A stretch of DNA of 64,000 nucleotides from Naumovozyma dairenensis CBS 421. Taxonomy: Eukaryota; Ascomycota; Saccharomycetes; Saccharomycetales; Saccharomycetaceae. Every line of letters begins with the position of its first letter. Position 1 is the stretch's first letter. A program made the position numbers and the translations under genes. Shown here in pieces: positions 1-9,059 of the stretch. Location: positions 310,001-374,000 of the forward strand of contig NC_016488.1 in assembly GCF_000227115.2 (NCBI RefSeq), read 5' to 3'. The notes beneath the pieces are model-generated. The model saw nothing but the letters and a program-made list of their open reading frames with translations, was not told where the DNA came from and did no database searches.

Positions 1-530
1 CTTCATTATTGAATGGTAATATGAAATTGTTTCGACCATTAAAGGAGTTGAAGATTGCTGTTTTCAGTACTGATAAGGAACTCTTGGAGGAAGTTAAGAG
101 CCAATTCAATTGTCAATTGGTTGGTGGGAATGAAACTGTAGAGGGGATTAAAGATGGTACTATTCGTGCTAATTTCGATGTGGCATTTGCTACACCTGAA
201 ATTGTACCATTTATTAATTCTCAATTGGGGAAACAATTGGGACGTCGTGGTATTTTGCCCAATACTAAGAAGGGAACTGTGTCTGATGATTTAGTTACGT
301 TAATGAATGCTAAGATGGGGAATATTCCATTTAAACAAACTGGGAATAATATTAGTATACCTATTGGTAAATGTTATTTTTCAGATAAGGATATCCTATT
401 AAATATCATTGCCGCTAGAGATGCATTCAAAGAAGCATTGGCTAATCAAAAAGCTAAGAGACCTAGTATACTGAGTAAGACTACATTATCAAGTACACAT
501 GGTCCTGGAATAGTAATTGATTTCGTGTAA
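1..530 (+). CDS. MRPL1: Mitochondrial large-subunit ribosomal protein uL1m, 3' part
   Basis: The reading frame is open to the left edge, so the N-terminal part is outside the window; about 176 codons remain of a protein of roughly 285 residues in S. cerevisiae. The visible part has the L1-family pattern: a Rossmann-like segment (LKIAVFSTDKELLEEVKSQ), then the RRGILPNTKKGTV motif that matches the L1 GRxLGPRGxMPNPK region, then a C-terminal domain with the GNISIPIGK-type strand. uL1m forms the L1 stalk of the mitochondrial ribosome and helps release deacylated tRNA (family knowledge). It converges on the bL34m gene, the same arrangement as YDR116C/YDR115W. The first ATG inside the window is only an internal methionine. 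Identity rests on motif and synteny. Confidence 0.9.
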   Translation, partial: SLLNGNMKLFRPLKELKIAVFSTDKELLEEVKSQFNCQLVGGNETVEGIKDGTIRANFDVAFATPEIVPFINSQLGKQLGRRGILPNTKKGTVSDDLVTLMNAKMGNIPFKQTGNNISIPIGKCYFSDKDILLNIIAARDAFKEALANQKAKRPSILSKTTLSSTHGPGIVIDFV

Positions 531-690
531 ATAATAATGTGAGGAAATAGCGTGTGAAAAAAGAATTTCTTGTATATACAGAATTTGTTATTTATTACTA
601 TATAATATATACAGGGGAAGTTAATATATTATATATGATTATGAATATTTGAATGATGATAATTTATGGATACCGAGAGATTTACACTTT

Positions 691-1116
691 TCAATGAGAT
701 AAGAACCATCTACCTTTCAATTTTCTTCTCTTTAAGATTTTAGATGCTTGTCTATCTCTCATTCTTGATAAAAACCCATATTTCCTTTTTCTTTTCAAAG
801 TACTTGGTTGATAAGTGTTCCCTCTTGATTTCCATCTTTTTTGGTTAATCATAAAGGGAGACGTGGAAGGGAGTATCAAGGATGATGATGATGATGATGA
901 TGATGCTAACGGGGTGGTGGTAAGCCCGCTGCTAAAAGTATTGGTCATATACGACTGGTTTATTAATGAAGAGATAGTACTAGTAGTAGTTGATGAGAAG
1001 GAAGAGAAAGATCTGAGGCCTATGTTGTTGAAGGACTGGTTTGCCATGGATCTTAATGAGAGTAAACTGCAAGCTTTGGAGTACCTGCCTATTTTTTGGA
1101 GTATAGATAGAGACAT
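691..1116 (-). CDS. MRX14: Mitochondrial large-subunit ribosomal protein bL34m
   Basis: This 141-residue protein has an ATG start and ends in a basic block (about residues 98-141) with the bL34 signature: [19 protein letters not shown] followed by [11 protein letters not shown]. The first 95 or so residues are rich in Ser, Thr and Arg with few acids, as expected of a mitochondrial targeting presequence. They include a run of eight Ser codons that appears as a GAT repeat on the plus strand at about 880-905. bL34 is a small core 23S-rRNA-binding protein of the large subunit. It corresponds to YDR115W by sequence type and position, tail to tail with MRPL1. The presequence is low-complexity and probably diverges quickly. 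Confidence 0.9.
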   Translation of the reverse strand: MSLSILQKIGRYSKACSLLSLRSMANQSFNNIGLRSFSSFSSTTTSTISSLINQSYMTNTFSSGLTTTPLASSSSSSSSLILPSTSPFMINQKRWKSRGNTYQPSTLKRKRKYGFLSRMRDRQASKILKRRKLKGRWFLSH

Positions 1117-1489
1117 TTGCTGTAATGGGATTGACAGAAGTAGAGATATAGAGACCTGAAATACTCTTCTTTGCTTATAAACAATCCATTCCCGGAGAGC
1201 ACACCATCAACTCGCAACTCCCCATTGGCAATTGCCAATTGTCTCTCTTATAGAATGAACTTTGTATGTTTTCTCGACTGCGAACCGCGAAACTAACAAA
1301 ACAAACAAAACAAAAAGAGAGAGAAGAACATTTTTGTAGCAACAAACAGACAAACAAACAACATCATCAACGAGAAGAACAAACGAGAACTCTGTTGGCA
1401 ATTGCATATATAAGTCTATTTCCTGAATCCACTCATTAGATAACCCATTAAACAATAGCTAAAGAAGAGAAACTCTCATATATGGCAAG
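1117..1489. promoter_or_regulatory. Divergent promoter between bL34m and PDS1, with an MBF/SBF-like core
   Basis: This 373-bp spacer serves two divergent genes. At 1286-1292 it carries CGCGAAA, the core shared by MCB/SCB-type G1/S sites, about 200 bp upstream of the PDS1 ATG. S. cerevisiae PDS1 is cell-cycle regulated, so a G1/S element is plausible, but a single 7-mer is weak evidence. The rest is A/C-rich with AAAC and AAC runs on the PDS1 leader side. No other gene is visible. Confidence 0.4.
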
Positions 1490-2758
1490 ATGTCCTCAAC
1501 AAACGGGAACAACAAAGTAAATCCAGATGAAGATAAAGAAAATGCCTCTACATTCTATGATCACCATCAGCATTTCCGTAGTGGTAAACCTATATTATTT
1601 CCACAAACACCAGCACATTTATTGAAACGTTCCTCATCTATACTATCTAAACAGAAACCCGATATCAAACCTGGTAACTTAGAATTACAACTACAATCAG
1701 ATGCAGGTGCAGGTGCCGTTCCGCCGAATATATCACCTAGGAGACAATTGTTACAATTACAAAACAGATTTCCACTATCTAAGAAGGATAATAATAATAG
1801 CTTTATACTCAAGCAACAGCAACAGCAATTCGATCACAAGAGATTGAAAAAATATGGTTCTGTGTTGGGTTTAGGAACAGATGGTAATAATCATAATAAT
1901 TTGACAAGAATCAAAAGCTTAGTATTGAAAGATATAGACGATGATGATAATGCTGGTTCGCATACAGATAATTCTACAAATGGGAATATACGAGGTTCAT
2001 TGAATTATTCTGCTATACCAAATCTTGATTTCAATATTGATACTATCCAAGAACGAAGAAAAGGATCGGACGATGATTCTGAAGATGACGATACTGGTGC
2101 TGATGATTTATTCGGTTTAAAATTGAAACATGCAATGAACAATAACAACAATAATAATAATAGTGATGGTAGTGGATTATTATTTCATGATTCAAATCAT
2201 GGATTACATCAATTAATAAATTTTAATAAGAAGAACATGCCGGAAAAAAATTCCATATCACAAAGCGTTAAGCTAGATAATAAAAAGGAAGATACATATG
2301 ACGAGGAGGACGATATAGAATATGCACCAATACGGGAAGATTCATTACCGTATATTCCACAAGGTTATACACCTTTTACAAATGAAGATATTAATAAATT
2401 GAAAGTATATCATTCTCCATTTGCCATTCATCATGATCATTCAGATTATCAACAAAGTCCGTCGACGTTAGGTGATCCTGAAATGTTATTATCATTACAA
2501 TCTTTCGACACTCAAACAGCGACGACGTCATCATCTTGTGCATCGCCTTCGTTATATCCAACAACGCCAATTCATAAAGATACTAATATTAATACTACTG
2601 ATCAAAAACATAATACTGTTATTCTGAATGTTCACAATAATGATAACGAGAGCGAAGGCGAGTACGGAGGGGAGCATGATCAAGAAATAGATAAAATATA
2701 TAATGGCGACGGTCTAGATGAAGATGATTTAAATGATCTAATAAATGACTTGCAATGA
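1490..2758 (+). CDS. PDS1: Securin (separase inhibitor)
   Basis: The 422-residue protein is largely disordered, with Asn, Asp and Gln runs. Securin holds separase inactive until APC/C destroys it at anaphase. Both degrons are visible: a KEN box at residues 16-18 and a perfect RxxLxxxxN destruction box with R84, L87 and N92, about where the D-box lies in S. cerevisiae Pds1. The C-terminal third is acidic and ends in an Asp/Leu-rich tail (LDEDDLNDLINDL), as in the separase-binding end of yeast securins. S/TP sites in the middle (for example TPIHK) could be Cdk sites. It is longer than the 373 residues of S. cerevisiae, mainly through poly-Asn. Synteny with YDR113C supports the call. Confidence 0.85.
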   Translation: MSSTNGNNKVNPDEDKENASTFYDHHQHFRSGKPILFPQTPAHLLKRSSSILSKQKPDIKPGNLELQLQSDAGAGAVPPNISPRRQLLQLQNRFPLSKKDNNNSFILKQQQQQFDHKRLKKYGSVLGLGTDGNNHNNLTRIKSLVLKDIDDDDNAGSHTDNSTNGNIRGSLNYSAIPNLDFNIDTIQERRKGSDDDSEDDDTGADDLFGLKLKHAMNNNNNNNNSDGSGLLFHDSNHGLHQLINFNKKNMPEKNSISQSVKLDNKKEDTYDEEDDIEYAPIREDSLPYIPQGYTPFTNEDINKLKVYHSPFAIHHDHSDYQQSPSTLGDPEMLLSLQSFDTQTATTSSSCASPSLYPTTPIHKDTNINTTDQKHNTVILNVHNNDNESEGEYGGEHDQEIDKIYNGDGLDEDDLNDLINDLQ

Positions 2759-2996
2759 CCTTATATGGAGCCGGTCAGCCATTTGTAACAGTATACATAT
2801 GTACGTACATACATATTCATAAGATAAGATATGATATGGTATATGATATGATGTAATTTGTCAGGCTTTTAATATATATATACATATATATATATTCTCC
2901 CATATTCAATGAGAGTTGAACAAGTATTAGAGGTTAGTTCAAAGGAAGGGTGGAGTGCGTTAATATAACTACATATAATAATATAGATAACGAACA

Positions 2997-3092
2997 CATA
3001 CATACATACATACATACATACATACATACATACATACATACATACATACATACATACATACATACATACATACATACATACATACATACATA
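2997..3092. repeat. (CATA)n microsatellite, about 24 copies
   Basis: A near-perfect tetranucleotide array of about 96 bp in the 3' flank of PDS1. Its copy number is probably polymorphic and may be compressed in the assembly. It makes artificial open frames on both strands. Confidence 0.95.
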
Positions 3093-3184
3093 CGAAATGA
3101 TCATATGAGAACTCCCACCACTTGGGGATGTTGTCGAGGATGTCAGACACTTCACCGACTTGTTTGTGTCGCACTTTTATGTAC

Positions 3185-3330
3185 TTTACTTCATGCCCAG
3201 GGAAGGGCCGGGCCCCAGCAGACGAGCCAGGCCGGGGCGGACATTGAATTCCGACGGGGCGGGCAGGGCAGGGACCGCAGGGCCAGACCTCAGCCCTCAG
3301 CCCTCAGAACAAACACAGACGACGAAGACG
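3185..3330. other. GC-rich island with a canonical G-quadruplex motif
   Basis: In a genome near 35% GC this stretch is roughly 65-70% GC by eye. At 3256-3273 it has four G-runs separated by loops of 1, 2 and 2 bases (GGGGCGGGCAGGGCAGGG), which fits the canonical G3+N1-7 quadruplex rule. More G-runs flank it (near 3200-3220 and 3280), and a short CCTCAG tandem follows near 3290-3308. No protein or RNA family is recognised in it. It differs in composition from both neighbours. Confidence 0.85.
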
Positions 3331-3529
3331 AAGACACAACTCAACACAACTCAACCCTAACGGACCACACAACGACAAAAAGGTGTGGAAGTGGAAGTCA
3401 GAATATTATAGATGAAATATAATACGGTAATATGGAAATATACTCATTGAGTCAGTTTTAGAATGGTCTATTTTTGAGCTATTATATACTTACTCACTCA
3501 CTCACTCATTTCTGTAACCTGTCATCATC

Positions 3530-3533
<4 letters not shown>

Positions 3534-3573
<40 letters not shown>

Positions 3574-3639
3574 TACTATTACTACTACCTACTAACCTTA
3601 CTTANNNNNNNNNNNNNNNNNNNNTATATATATATATAT
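3534..3639. repeat. TA dinucleotide tract flanking a 20-N gap
   Basis: A TA repeat at 3534-3572, a short non-repeat stretch, 20 Ns at 3605-3624, and then more TA to about 3639. The gap is an unresolved assembly join, and its true length is unknown. Confidence 0.95.
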
Positions 3640-3790
3640 CATATCTACATTTACATCCCATAACCTACTTTATCTTTGCGTAACCTCTACCTAGTCCAAC
3701 TACAAAATAGATTATAGCACCTATAACTGTAACAGCTACTGACTGCATCACACAAAACCTCAAAACATTAAAACTACAAACACTCTCGAT

Positions 3791-5296
3791 ATGGCAACCC
3801 ATACTATTCAGACAGACCTACATGATTTCGAACCTGCTCCCAAATTATCAATAAAGGATCTTAATCCAAATGTAATCAAAGCGGAATTTGCCGTAAGAGG
3901 TACTATCCCCATGAAGGCACAAGAATTACAAACACAATTAAACAAAAATCCACATTCATTACCCTTCAATGAAATTACTGTTGCAAACATTGGTAATCCA
4001 CAAGAATTACATCAAAAACCATTAACTTTCGCAAGACAAGTAGTATCAATCTTACAATATCCAGAATTACTAAACCGTCGTAACGAACTAACCTCAACAA
4101 CACCACCAATATATAACAATGATTCATTCGATCGTGCAGAAAAATTATTAAATGAAATTGGTGGCTCAGTGGGGGCATACTCTGCATCACAAGGTGTTTA
4201 TGGTATAAGAAAGACAATAGCTAATTATATAACACAAAGAGATTTAGGTGAATCAGCATCTCCAAATGATATCTTCATGACAACAGGTGCTACTGCGGCA
4301 AGTTCTTATTTATTATCTATCCTTTCTAATGGTCCACAAACAGGAGTATTGTTACCTATACCACAATATCCATTATATACAGCTTTGTTAGCATTACATA
4401 ACGCTACCATGTTGCCTTACTATCTTGAGGAAGAATCTGGTTGGTCCATTGACACTAACGAGATTGAAAAAACAATCAAAAAAAATGCCATGACGAAAGG
4501 TATTCAACCAAAAGTTATGGTCATTATAAACCCGGGGAACCCCACAGGATCAATCTTATCTGAAGATTCATTAATTAAAATCTTTAATATTGCTGCCAAA
4601 TATGGGATTGTAATAATAGCTGACGAAGTTTATCAAGAAAATTTATTTAATGGAAATAAATTCCATTCTTGTAAAAAAGTATTAAGATCTTTACAAAAAC
4701 AATTCCCCACACAGTATAATAATGTTCAATTAGCATCATTACATTCCACTTCAAAGGGATTATTTGGAGAATGTGGTCAAAGAGGTGGTTATATGGAAAT
4801 TATTGGTTTCAATAATGATGTTAGAAATTTGATTTTAAAATTAGCTTGTATTGATGTTTGTCCAGTAGTGACAGGTCAAGCAATGATGGATTTAATGATT
4901 TTACCACCAAAACAAGGTGATCAATCTTATCAATTAGATTGTATCGAACGTCAACAAATTCATAATGATATGTTAAATCGTGCTAAAAAATTATATGATA
5001 TGTTTTCTCATATGGAGGGAATTCAGTGTCAAAAACCACAAGGTGCAATGTATTTATTCCCAAGGTTATTATTATCAACAAAGGTAATTGATGAAGCTAA
5101 GAAATTTGAAATGGAACCAGATGAATTTTATTGTCATGAATTATTAAATGAAACTGGGATTTGTACCGTACCTGGTTCAGGATTCGGTCAAAAGCCAAAT
5201 ACGTATCATTTAAGAACTACCTTTTTGGCACCGGGAGATCAATGGATTAACAAATGGGAAAAATTCCATAAAGCATTCCTTAAAAGATATACCTAA
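3791..5296 (+). CDS. ALT2: Alanine transaminase (glutamate-pyruvate transaminase), PLP enzyme
   Basis: The 501-residue protein is a class I/II aminotransferase that interconverts alanine and 2-oxoglutarate with pyruvate and glutamate. Visible landmarks: YSASQGVYGIR (about 130-140), the PLP-phosphate/ring region NPGNPTG near 247-253, Asp278 in ADEVYQE that contacts the PLP ring nitrogen, the Schiff-base Lys322 in STSKG, and the C-terminal substrate-binding arginine region HLRTTF. The N-terminus has acidic residues early and does not look like a strong mitochondrial presequence, unlike S. cerevisiae Alt1, so a cytosolic form is likely. Its place between PDS1 and FOB1 makes it the positional counterpart of YDR111C. 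In S. cerevisiae Alt2 has been reported inactive; the catalytic residues are all present here. Confidence 0.92.
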   Translation: MATHTIQTDLHDFEPAPKLSIKDLNPNVIKAEFAVRGTIPMKAQELQTQLNKNPHSLPFNEITVANIGNPQELHQKPLTFARQVVSILQYPELLNRRNELTSTTPPIYNNDSFDRAEKLLNEIGGSVGAYSASQGVYGIRKTIANYITQRDLGESASPNDIFMTTGATAASSYLLSILSNGPQTGVLLPIPQYPLYTALLALHNATMLPYYLEEESGWSIDTNEIEKTIKKNAMTKGIQPKVMVIINPGNPTGSILSEDSLIKIFNIAAKYGIVIIADEVYQENLFNGNKFHSCKKVLRSLQKQFPTQYNNVQLASLHSTSKGLFGECGQRGGYMEIIGFNNDVRNLILKLACIDVCPVVTGQAMMDLMILPPKQGDQSYQLDCIERQQIHNDMLNRAKKLYDMFSHMEGIQCQKPQGAMYLFPRLLLSTKVIDEAKKFEMEPDEFYCHELLNETGICTVPGSGFGQKPNTYHLRTTFLAPGDQWINKWEKFHKAFLKRYT

Positions 5297-5704
5297 TTAC
5301 ATAATAAATTAATTAATAATACGTAATCCTTCAAACCTAATTATCATCTGATTTATTCTATGGGAAAAAAAAAAAAACTTTTACTCGGACTACTACTCTA
5401 CATACCTCATACATACAAGCATACATATGGTTCCAACCGTTCCCAAACAAGATTCTCAACAATGCATCTACGTACGTTAAGTGCCTCATAATATAAACGT
5501 GAGTAATTAAATAAGCACCTACCTGAGTAATAAAGAAAGAAAAGACAACTCAACAAAGATTCGATGCCAAAGGTTTACGTACCTACAACTATGTATGGAT
5601 CTTGAAGGGAGACAATTGCAGTGAACTGAAGTGACGCCCGACGAACATTCTTTCGATAAAAAGCGACGCGGAATTAGTTATTCAATCAACCTCTTCACAG
5701 AAGA

Positions 5705-5730
5705 ACATACATACATACATACATACATAC
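5705..5730. repeat. Short CATA microsatellite
   Basis: About six copies of the same tetranucleotide as the 2997-3092 array, ending in CGTA. Confidence 0.9.
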
Positions 5731-6343
5731 GTAAATCATTTTTATTTCTATTTTCATTTGAAACAGCACATAAATAAATATGTATGCATGCAGGAGGTTG
5801 TAACATTCAGAACAAAATGCCCTATCAGGGGTATGGAACTCCCAGATTCGAGCGTATATGTAAGCATATGTATTTATGGTAACATTGTTGGATTTGCCAG
5901 AAAAAAAAAAAAATAATAATAATAATAAAAAGGCAAAGGATTGGTCGACGCTATTTTGCTGATCTGCCATGTTCATTCTTGATTTTAAACCTGCCTACAT
6001 ACGTAAATTTATACATACTTAAGTACAAAGCATATGAGCCGGTTGAACCATTTATACACAATGGCCTGCGTACGCACCTGCCAATCGAATAGATTATCTT
6101 GTAGTAGTTCTGTCCTGAAACTTCGAAGATGCTTTGAAGAAGCCAAGATACACGTCATATATAATAAAAAACAATTTGATCGGTTCTAATCTGGCCCAGA
6201 AAAAAGGTCTAAAATCGTAACTAGCGGCTAAATTGGGAAATACAAGCCAAATAAGACAAAAATATACCACCAACCTGTGTCTTAAATATCGAGAATTTTT
6301 CATGTAACTTTAAATCTAGGGGATAATTTAGGACTAATTGAAC

Positions 6344-6390
6344 TATATATATATATATATATATATATATNNNNNNNNNNNNNNNNNNNN
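6344..6390. repeat. TA tract and second 20-N gap
   Basis: The TA repeat at 6344-6370 runs directly into 20 Ns at 6371-6390. The assembler probably failed in the repeat. Confidence 0.95.
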
Positions 6391-6515
6391 AACAATATTT
6401 GTTATTTTTTTTTTTTAATTGTCAAAACAAGAAACATTTTTATTTACTAAATTATTATTTTGAAAAACTAATCATAACAAACCCCATTTAACTAACTAAC
6501 CAATCACAATATAAA

Positions 6516-6872
6516 ATGAACACCAAATTTACCGTTTTATTAGCTGCCATTGCTTCCGCTTCTGTCGCTTCTGCTGCTGTCGCTAACACAACTACCGAAA
6601 TTGCTGAATTGAAAGTTTTATTAGACGATGTTAAATCAAATTTAAATGATTACGTTGCTTTAGCATTTACTCCAGATTCAGGTGTCTCTTTAGATACCTT
6701 ACCAGCTGGTGTATTAGACGTTGGTAAAGCTTTATTTACAGCTAGTGATGATTCCTACACAACTTTATACGCTAACGTCGATTTCGATGGTGTCAGTTCT
6801 TTAATGACTAAATTACCATGGTATCAATCAAGATTGGAAGCTCCTTTACAATCCATTGCTAACTCAAATTAA
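6516..6872 (+). CDS. Seripauperin/TIP1-family secreted cell-wall protein (PAU-like)
   Basis: This 118-residue protein starts with a signal peptide (about residues 1-20, MNTKFTVLLAAIASASVASA). It then has the SRP1/TIP1/PAU domain, including the family hallmark LPWYQSRLEAPL near 101-112 (PWYSSRL in S. cerevisiae Pau proteins). It has no cysteines, no Ser/Thr-rich stalk and no GPI signal, so like PAU genes it is the bare domain. The codon choice looks biased (GCT, GGT, TTA repeated), which suggests high expression. PAU genes are anaerobically or stress induced and mostly subtelomeric in S. cerevisiae. This one sits inside a conserved chromosomal block between ALT2 and FOB1, where S. cerevisiae has none. 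The exact orthologue is uncertain. Confidence 0.88.
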   Translation: MNTKFTVLLAAIASASVASAAVANTTTEIAELKVLLDDVKSNLNDYVALAFTPDSGVSLDTLPAGVLDVGKALFTASDDSYTTLYANVDFDGVSSLMTKLPWYQSRLEAPLQSIANSN

Positions 6873-7184
6873 TATCTTGCGTTGTTGTGTTTTTTTGAAA
6901 GAGAATCTTGAAAACAAAGATGTTATTAATGATGAATATGAATATGGAAAGAAAACAAAGCCAAAAATAAAAAATAAAAACAAAACCTTTTTTTTCTAAA
7001 AAGTGTAAAAAAGGAGTAAATAAGGAACTGATTACGTATAAAGAATAAATAGAACTTAATAATATAAAGGAAAAATTACACTTTCAAAAAAACAATTTGT
7101 TGTCTATAAAGATAATATCATACATATATCTATGTTATATAATATGTATAATGTTCATAAGAAAATAAATAACCGTAGTGCCAG
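6873..7184. other. Convergent 3' region, seripauperin / FOB1
   Basis: A 312-bp A/T-rich spacer between two converging stop codons. It has several TATATA/AATAAA-like runs suited to yeast 3'-end formation. No gene is seen. Confidence 0.6.
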
Positions 7185-9059
7185 TCAGAGCTCTACTGAA
7201 TATTTTATATTATCATCATCGTCACCTACAACTGCAAGGGAATCATTTTCTACCCTTTCATTGTAGTAAGATGTTGACGGCCCTTGGATTTCACCACTTT
7301 CATCTCTCGATACATCATAAGAAATATCATTAGATTTATCACGTTTATCTAAGTACTTTTGCTCAGTTTCTTTTTCGTCTTTTTCCTCTTCAGCATCATC
7401 ATTATTATTACTATCCGCATTATCCTCTGGATTAGAATCGATTTGTATTTGATCTTCTTCTTCTTCTTCAATATTCTCTTCCACATGGTTATCATTCATT
7501 ATCGATTCGCTTTCTTTTTCTTTATCTGTCGATGAAGAAATACCATACACAGGTCGTCTTTTCAACTGTTCCTCGTCATACTCATAATCAGGGTGTTCAT
7601 AAGCAAGATCTTGATCCGTATTCTTATTATTATTATCTTCCTGTTCAGAATCATATTCTTCACCCAGCATAGCATCATAGTTATCAATATTAGGATCCTT
7701 AACTTTCTCTTCCAAATAAATTGAACCATTACCTATTTGTACTATATTATCCTTTGGTAATGTTCTAATAATTTGTTCATATTTTTCAATACTCTTATGT
7801 GTAACATCTTTAACATTACATGTAAGTAAATCAACTGGGACTCCACATGCTCTATCATTATGTTTTGTATTATAATTGTGAGGCCCATATTTCAAACACA
7901 TTGTCCAATCATTTAAACATTCTTTTCTATGGCCTTCTAATAGAATTTTCATTTGTTTGACACCTCTTGTATGGAAACGTTTTGCTGTCTTCATACCAAG
8001 GCCTACATTAATTTGATATTTTTCCACAATGGCTTCAAAGATATCAAATGCATCTTGTGTATTTAATGAAACAGTTTCAATAAATATTGGTATTCTGGGT
8101 AAATTGAAAAGTAATTTAGCAATAGCGGAAACTAAATTTTTAAATTTAGTATTCTTCAATGGTTCTAACATTATATATCTTGATCGATAATCTCTACAAT
8201 ATATGACATGTGAATATTTCCCTTCAATTTTCTTACCATTAAATGGTTCAAAAATTTCAATATGAACTCTTTCCAATGGTAACATTCCCTTATAATAATT
8301 AACATGCTTAAATTTTAAAAGTGGACCAACAAGTTTACTTGGATTACAAACTGAACAAAATTGAACGGCTTTGTATAAGAAATCACGAGTTATATTAGCA
8401 TAAATAGATGAAAGTGCTACATGACATCTCCTATATTGTGCATGATCATTCATTAAATGGCATGTCATCATCATTTCATATAATAACACGGGATCACAAA
8501 CAATTCTATTGCCTCTCAATTGATCACGTACTCTACCTTCATTATCAGCAACATATCTTCTTTTAAACAAGGCACATCTAGTGGGAGCATGGAAATGAGG
8601 GAAATTCGCAGCTAATGTTTCTTCAGTTAATGATTTTGTTCGAATTAATTCATAAACTACTTCATCTAATTGGCCATGTATCGATCTTTGGAAATTTAGA
8701 AAAGTTACCTCCCCACGTTTCAATAAATCTACATCAACTTCTGGATCCACATAATCCATGTATGATTCTCCTACATTGGGGATCAAATAAGAACCATAGT
8801 GACGTCTTTTCGGATCTCTCTCGTCTTCATTACCATCATCGTCATCACCGTTTACTTCGGACCTAGGACGTGTCATAGACCCCTTATTACTGGTAGCAGC
8901 TCCTTCCTCTTCACTATTAGAACCTTCTATACCGTTTTTTTGTATCGAGTTCTCGTGTAGTTGTTGTTGTTCTTCATCATTATCATCATCACCTTCTTCA
9001 TTAACGAATAAAGTCGCTCGATCTCTTAAAGAATTTGATGGCGTTCTAGTCTCTGTCAT
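7185..9059 (-). CDS. FOB1: Replication fork barrier protein Fob1 (integrase-derived)
   Basis: The 624-residue nucleolar protein binds the rDNA replication fork barrier, blocks forks and controls rDNA recombination (known for S. cerevisiae Fob1, 566 aa). Residues 1-90 are acidic and disordered. An integrase-type HHCC zinc finger follows, with H206, H213, C235 and C238, then a retroviral-integrase-like core at about 255-410. The positions where integrases carry catalytic acids appear changed: the first strand reads VHIEIFEPF where retroelement integrases have a D, and the usual TDNG motif is replaced. It is therefore probably a DNA-binding protein rather than an enzyme. The tail after about 470 is strongly acidic. 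Position matches YDR110W. Confidence 0.9.
   Translation of the reverse strand: MTETRTPSNSLRDRATLFVNEEGDDDNDEEQQQLHENSIQKNGIEGSNSEEEGAATSNKGSMTRPRSEVNGDDDDGNEDERDPKRRHYGSYLIPNVGESYMDYVDPEVDVDLLKRGEVTFLNFQRSIHGQLDEVVYELIRTKSLTEETLAANFPHFHAPTRCALFKRRYVADNEGRVRDQLRGNRIVCDPVLLYEMMMTCHLMNDHAQYRRCHVALSSIYANITRDFLYKAVQFCSVCNPSKLVGPLLKFKHVNYYKGMLPLERVHIEIFEPFNGKKIEGKYSHVIYCRDYRSRYIMLEPLKNTKFKNLVSAIAKLLFNLPRIPIFIETVSLNTQDAFDIFEAIVEKYQINVGLGMKTAKRFHTRGVKQMKILLEGHRKECLNDWTMCLKYGPHNYNTKHNDRACGVPVDLLTCNVKDVTHKSIEKYEQIIRTLPKDNIVQIGNGSIYLEEKVKDPNIDNYDAMLGEEYDSEQEDNNNKNTDQDLAYEHPDYEYDEEQLKRRPVYGISSSTDKEKESESIMNDNHVEENIEEEEEDQIQIDSNPEDNADSNNNDDAEEEKDEKETEQKYLDKRDKSNDISYDVSRDESGEIQGPSTSYYNERVENDSLAVVGDDDDNIKYSVEL

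Larger units (their letters stand above)
2759..3790. other. PDS1-ALT2 intergenic region with microsatellites, GC island and gap
   Basis: About 1 kb without a credible gene. In order it holds the 3' flank of PDS1, a CATA tetranucleotide array (2997-3092), a GC-rich island (about 3185-3330), a TA repeat (3534-3572) that runs towards a 20-N assembly gap (3605-3624), another short TA tract, and the ALT2 leader. The long frames here (for example repeated Met-Tyr-Val-Cys on the minus strand) only translate the microsatellite. Confidence 0.8.
5297..6515. other. ALT2 - seripauperin intergenic region
   Basis: About 1.2 kb with no supported gene. It contains A- and T-homopolymers, a short CATA array (5705-5730), CATA/CGTA-type scattered repeats, and a TA tract (6344-6370) that ends in a second 20-N gap (6371-6390) about 125 bp upstream of the seripauperin ATG. 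Part of that promoter may therefore be missing. Frames on the minus strand (5695-5976, 6094-6303) have no recognisable features. Confidence 0.75.

Noticed and set aside
2869..3174. Minus-strand frames of repeated Met-Tyr-Val-Cys
   Set aside because: They are translations of the CATA microsatellite, open because of its period, not genes.
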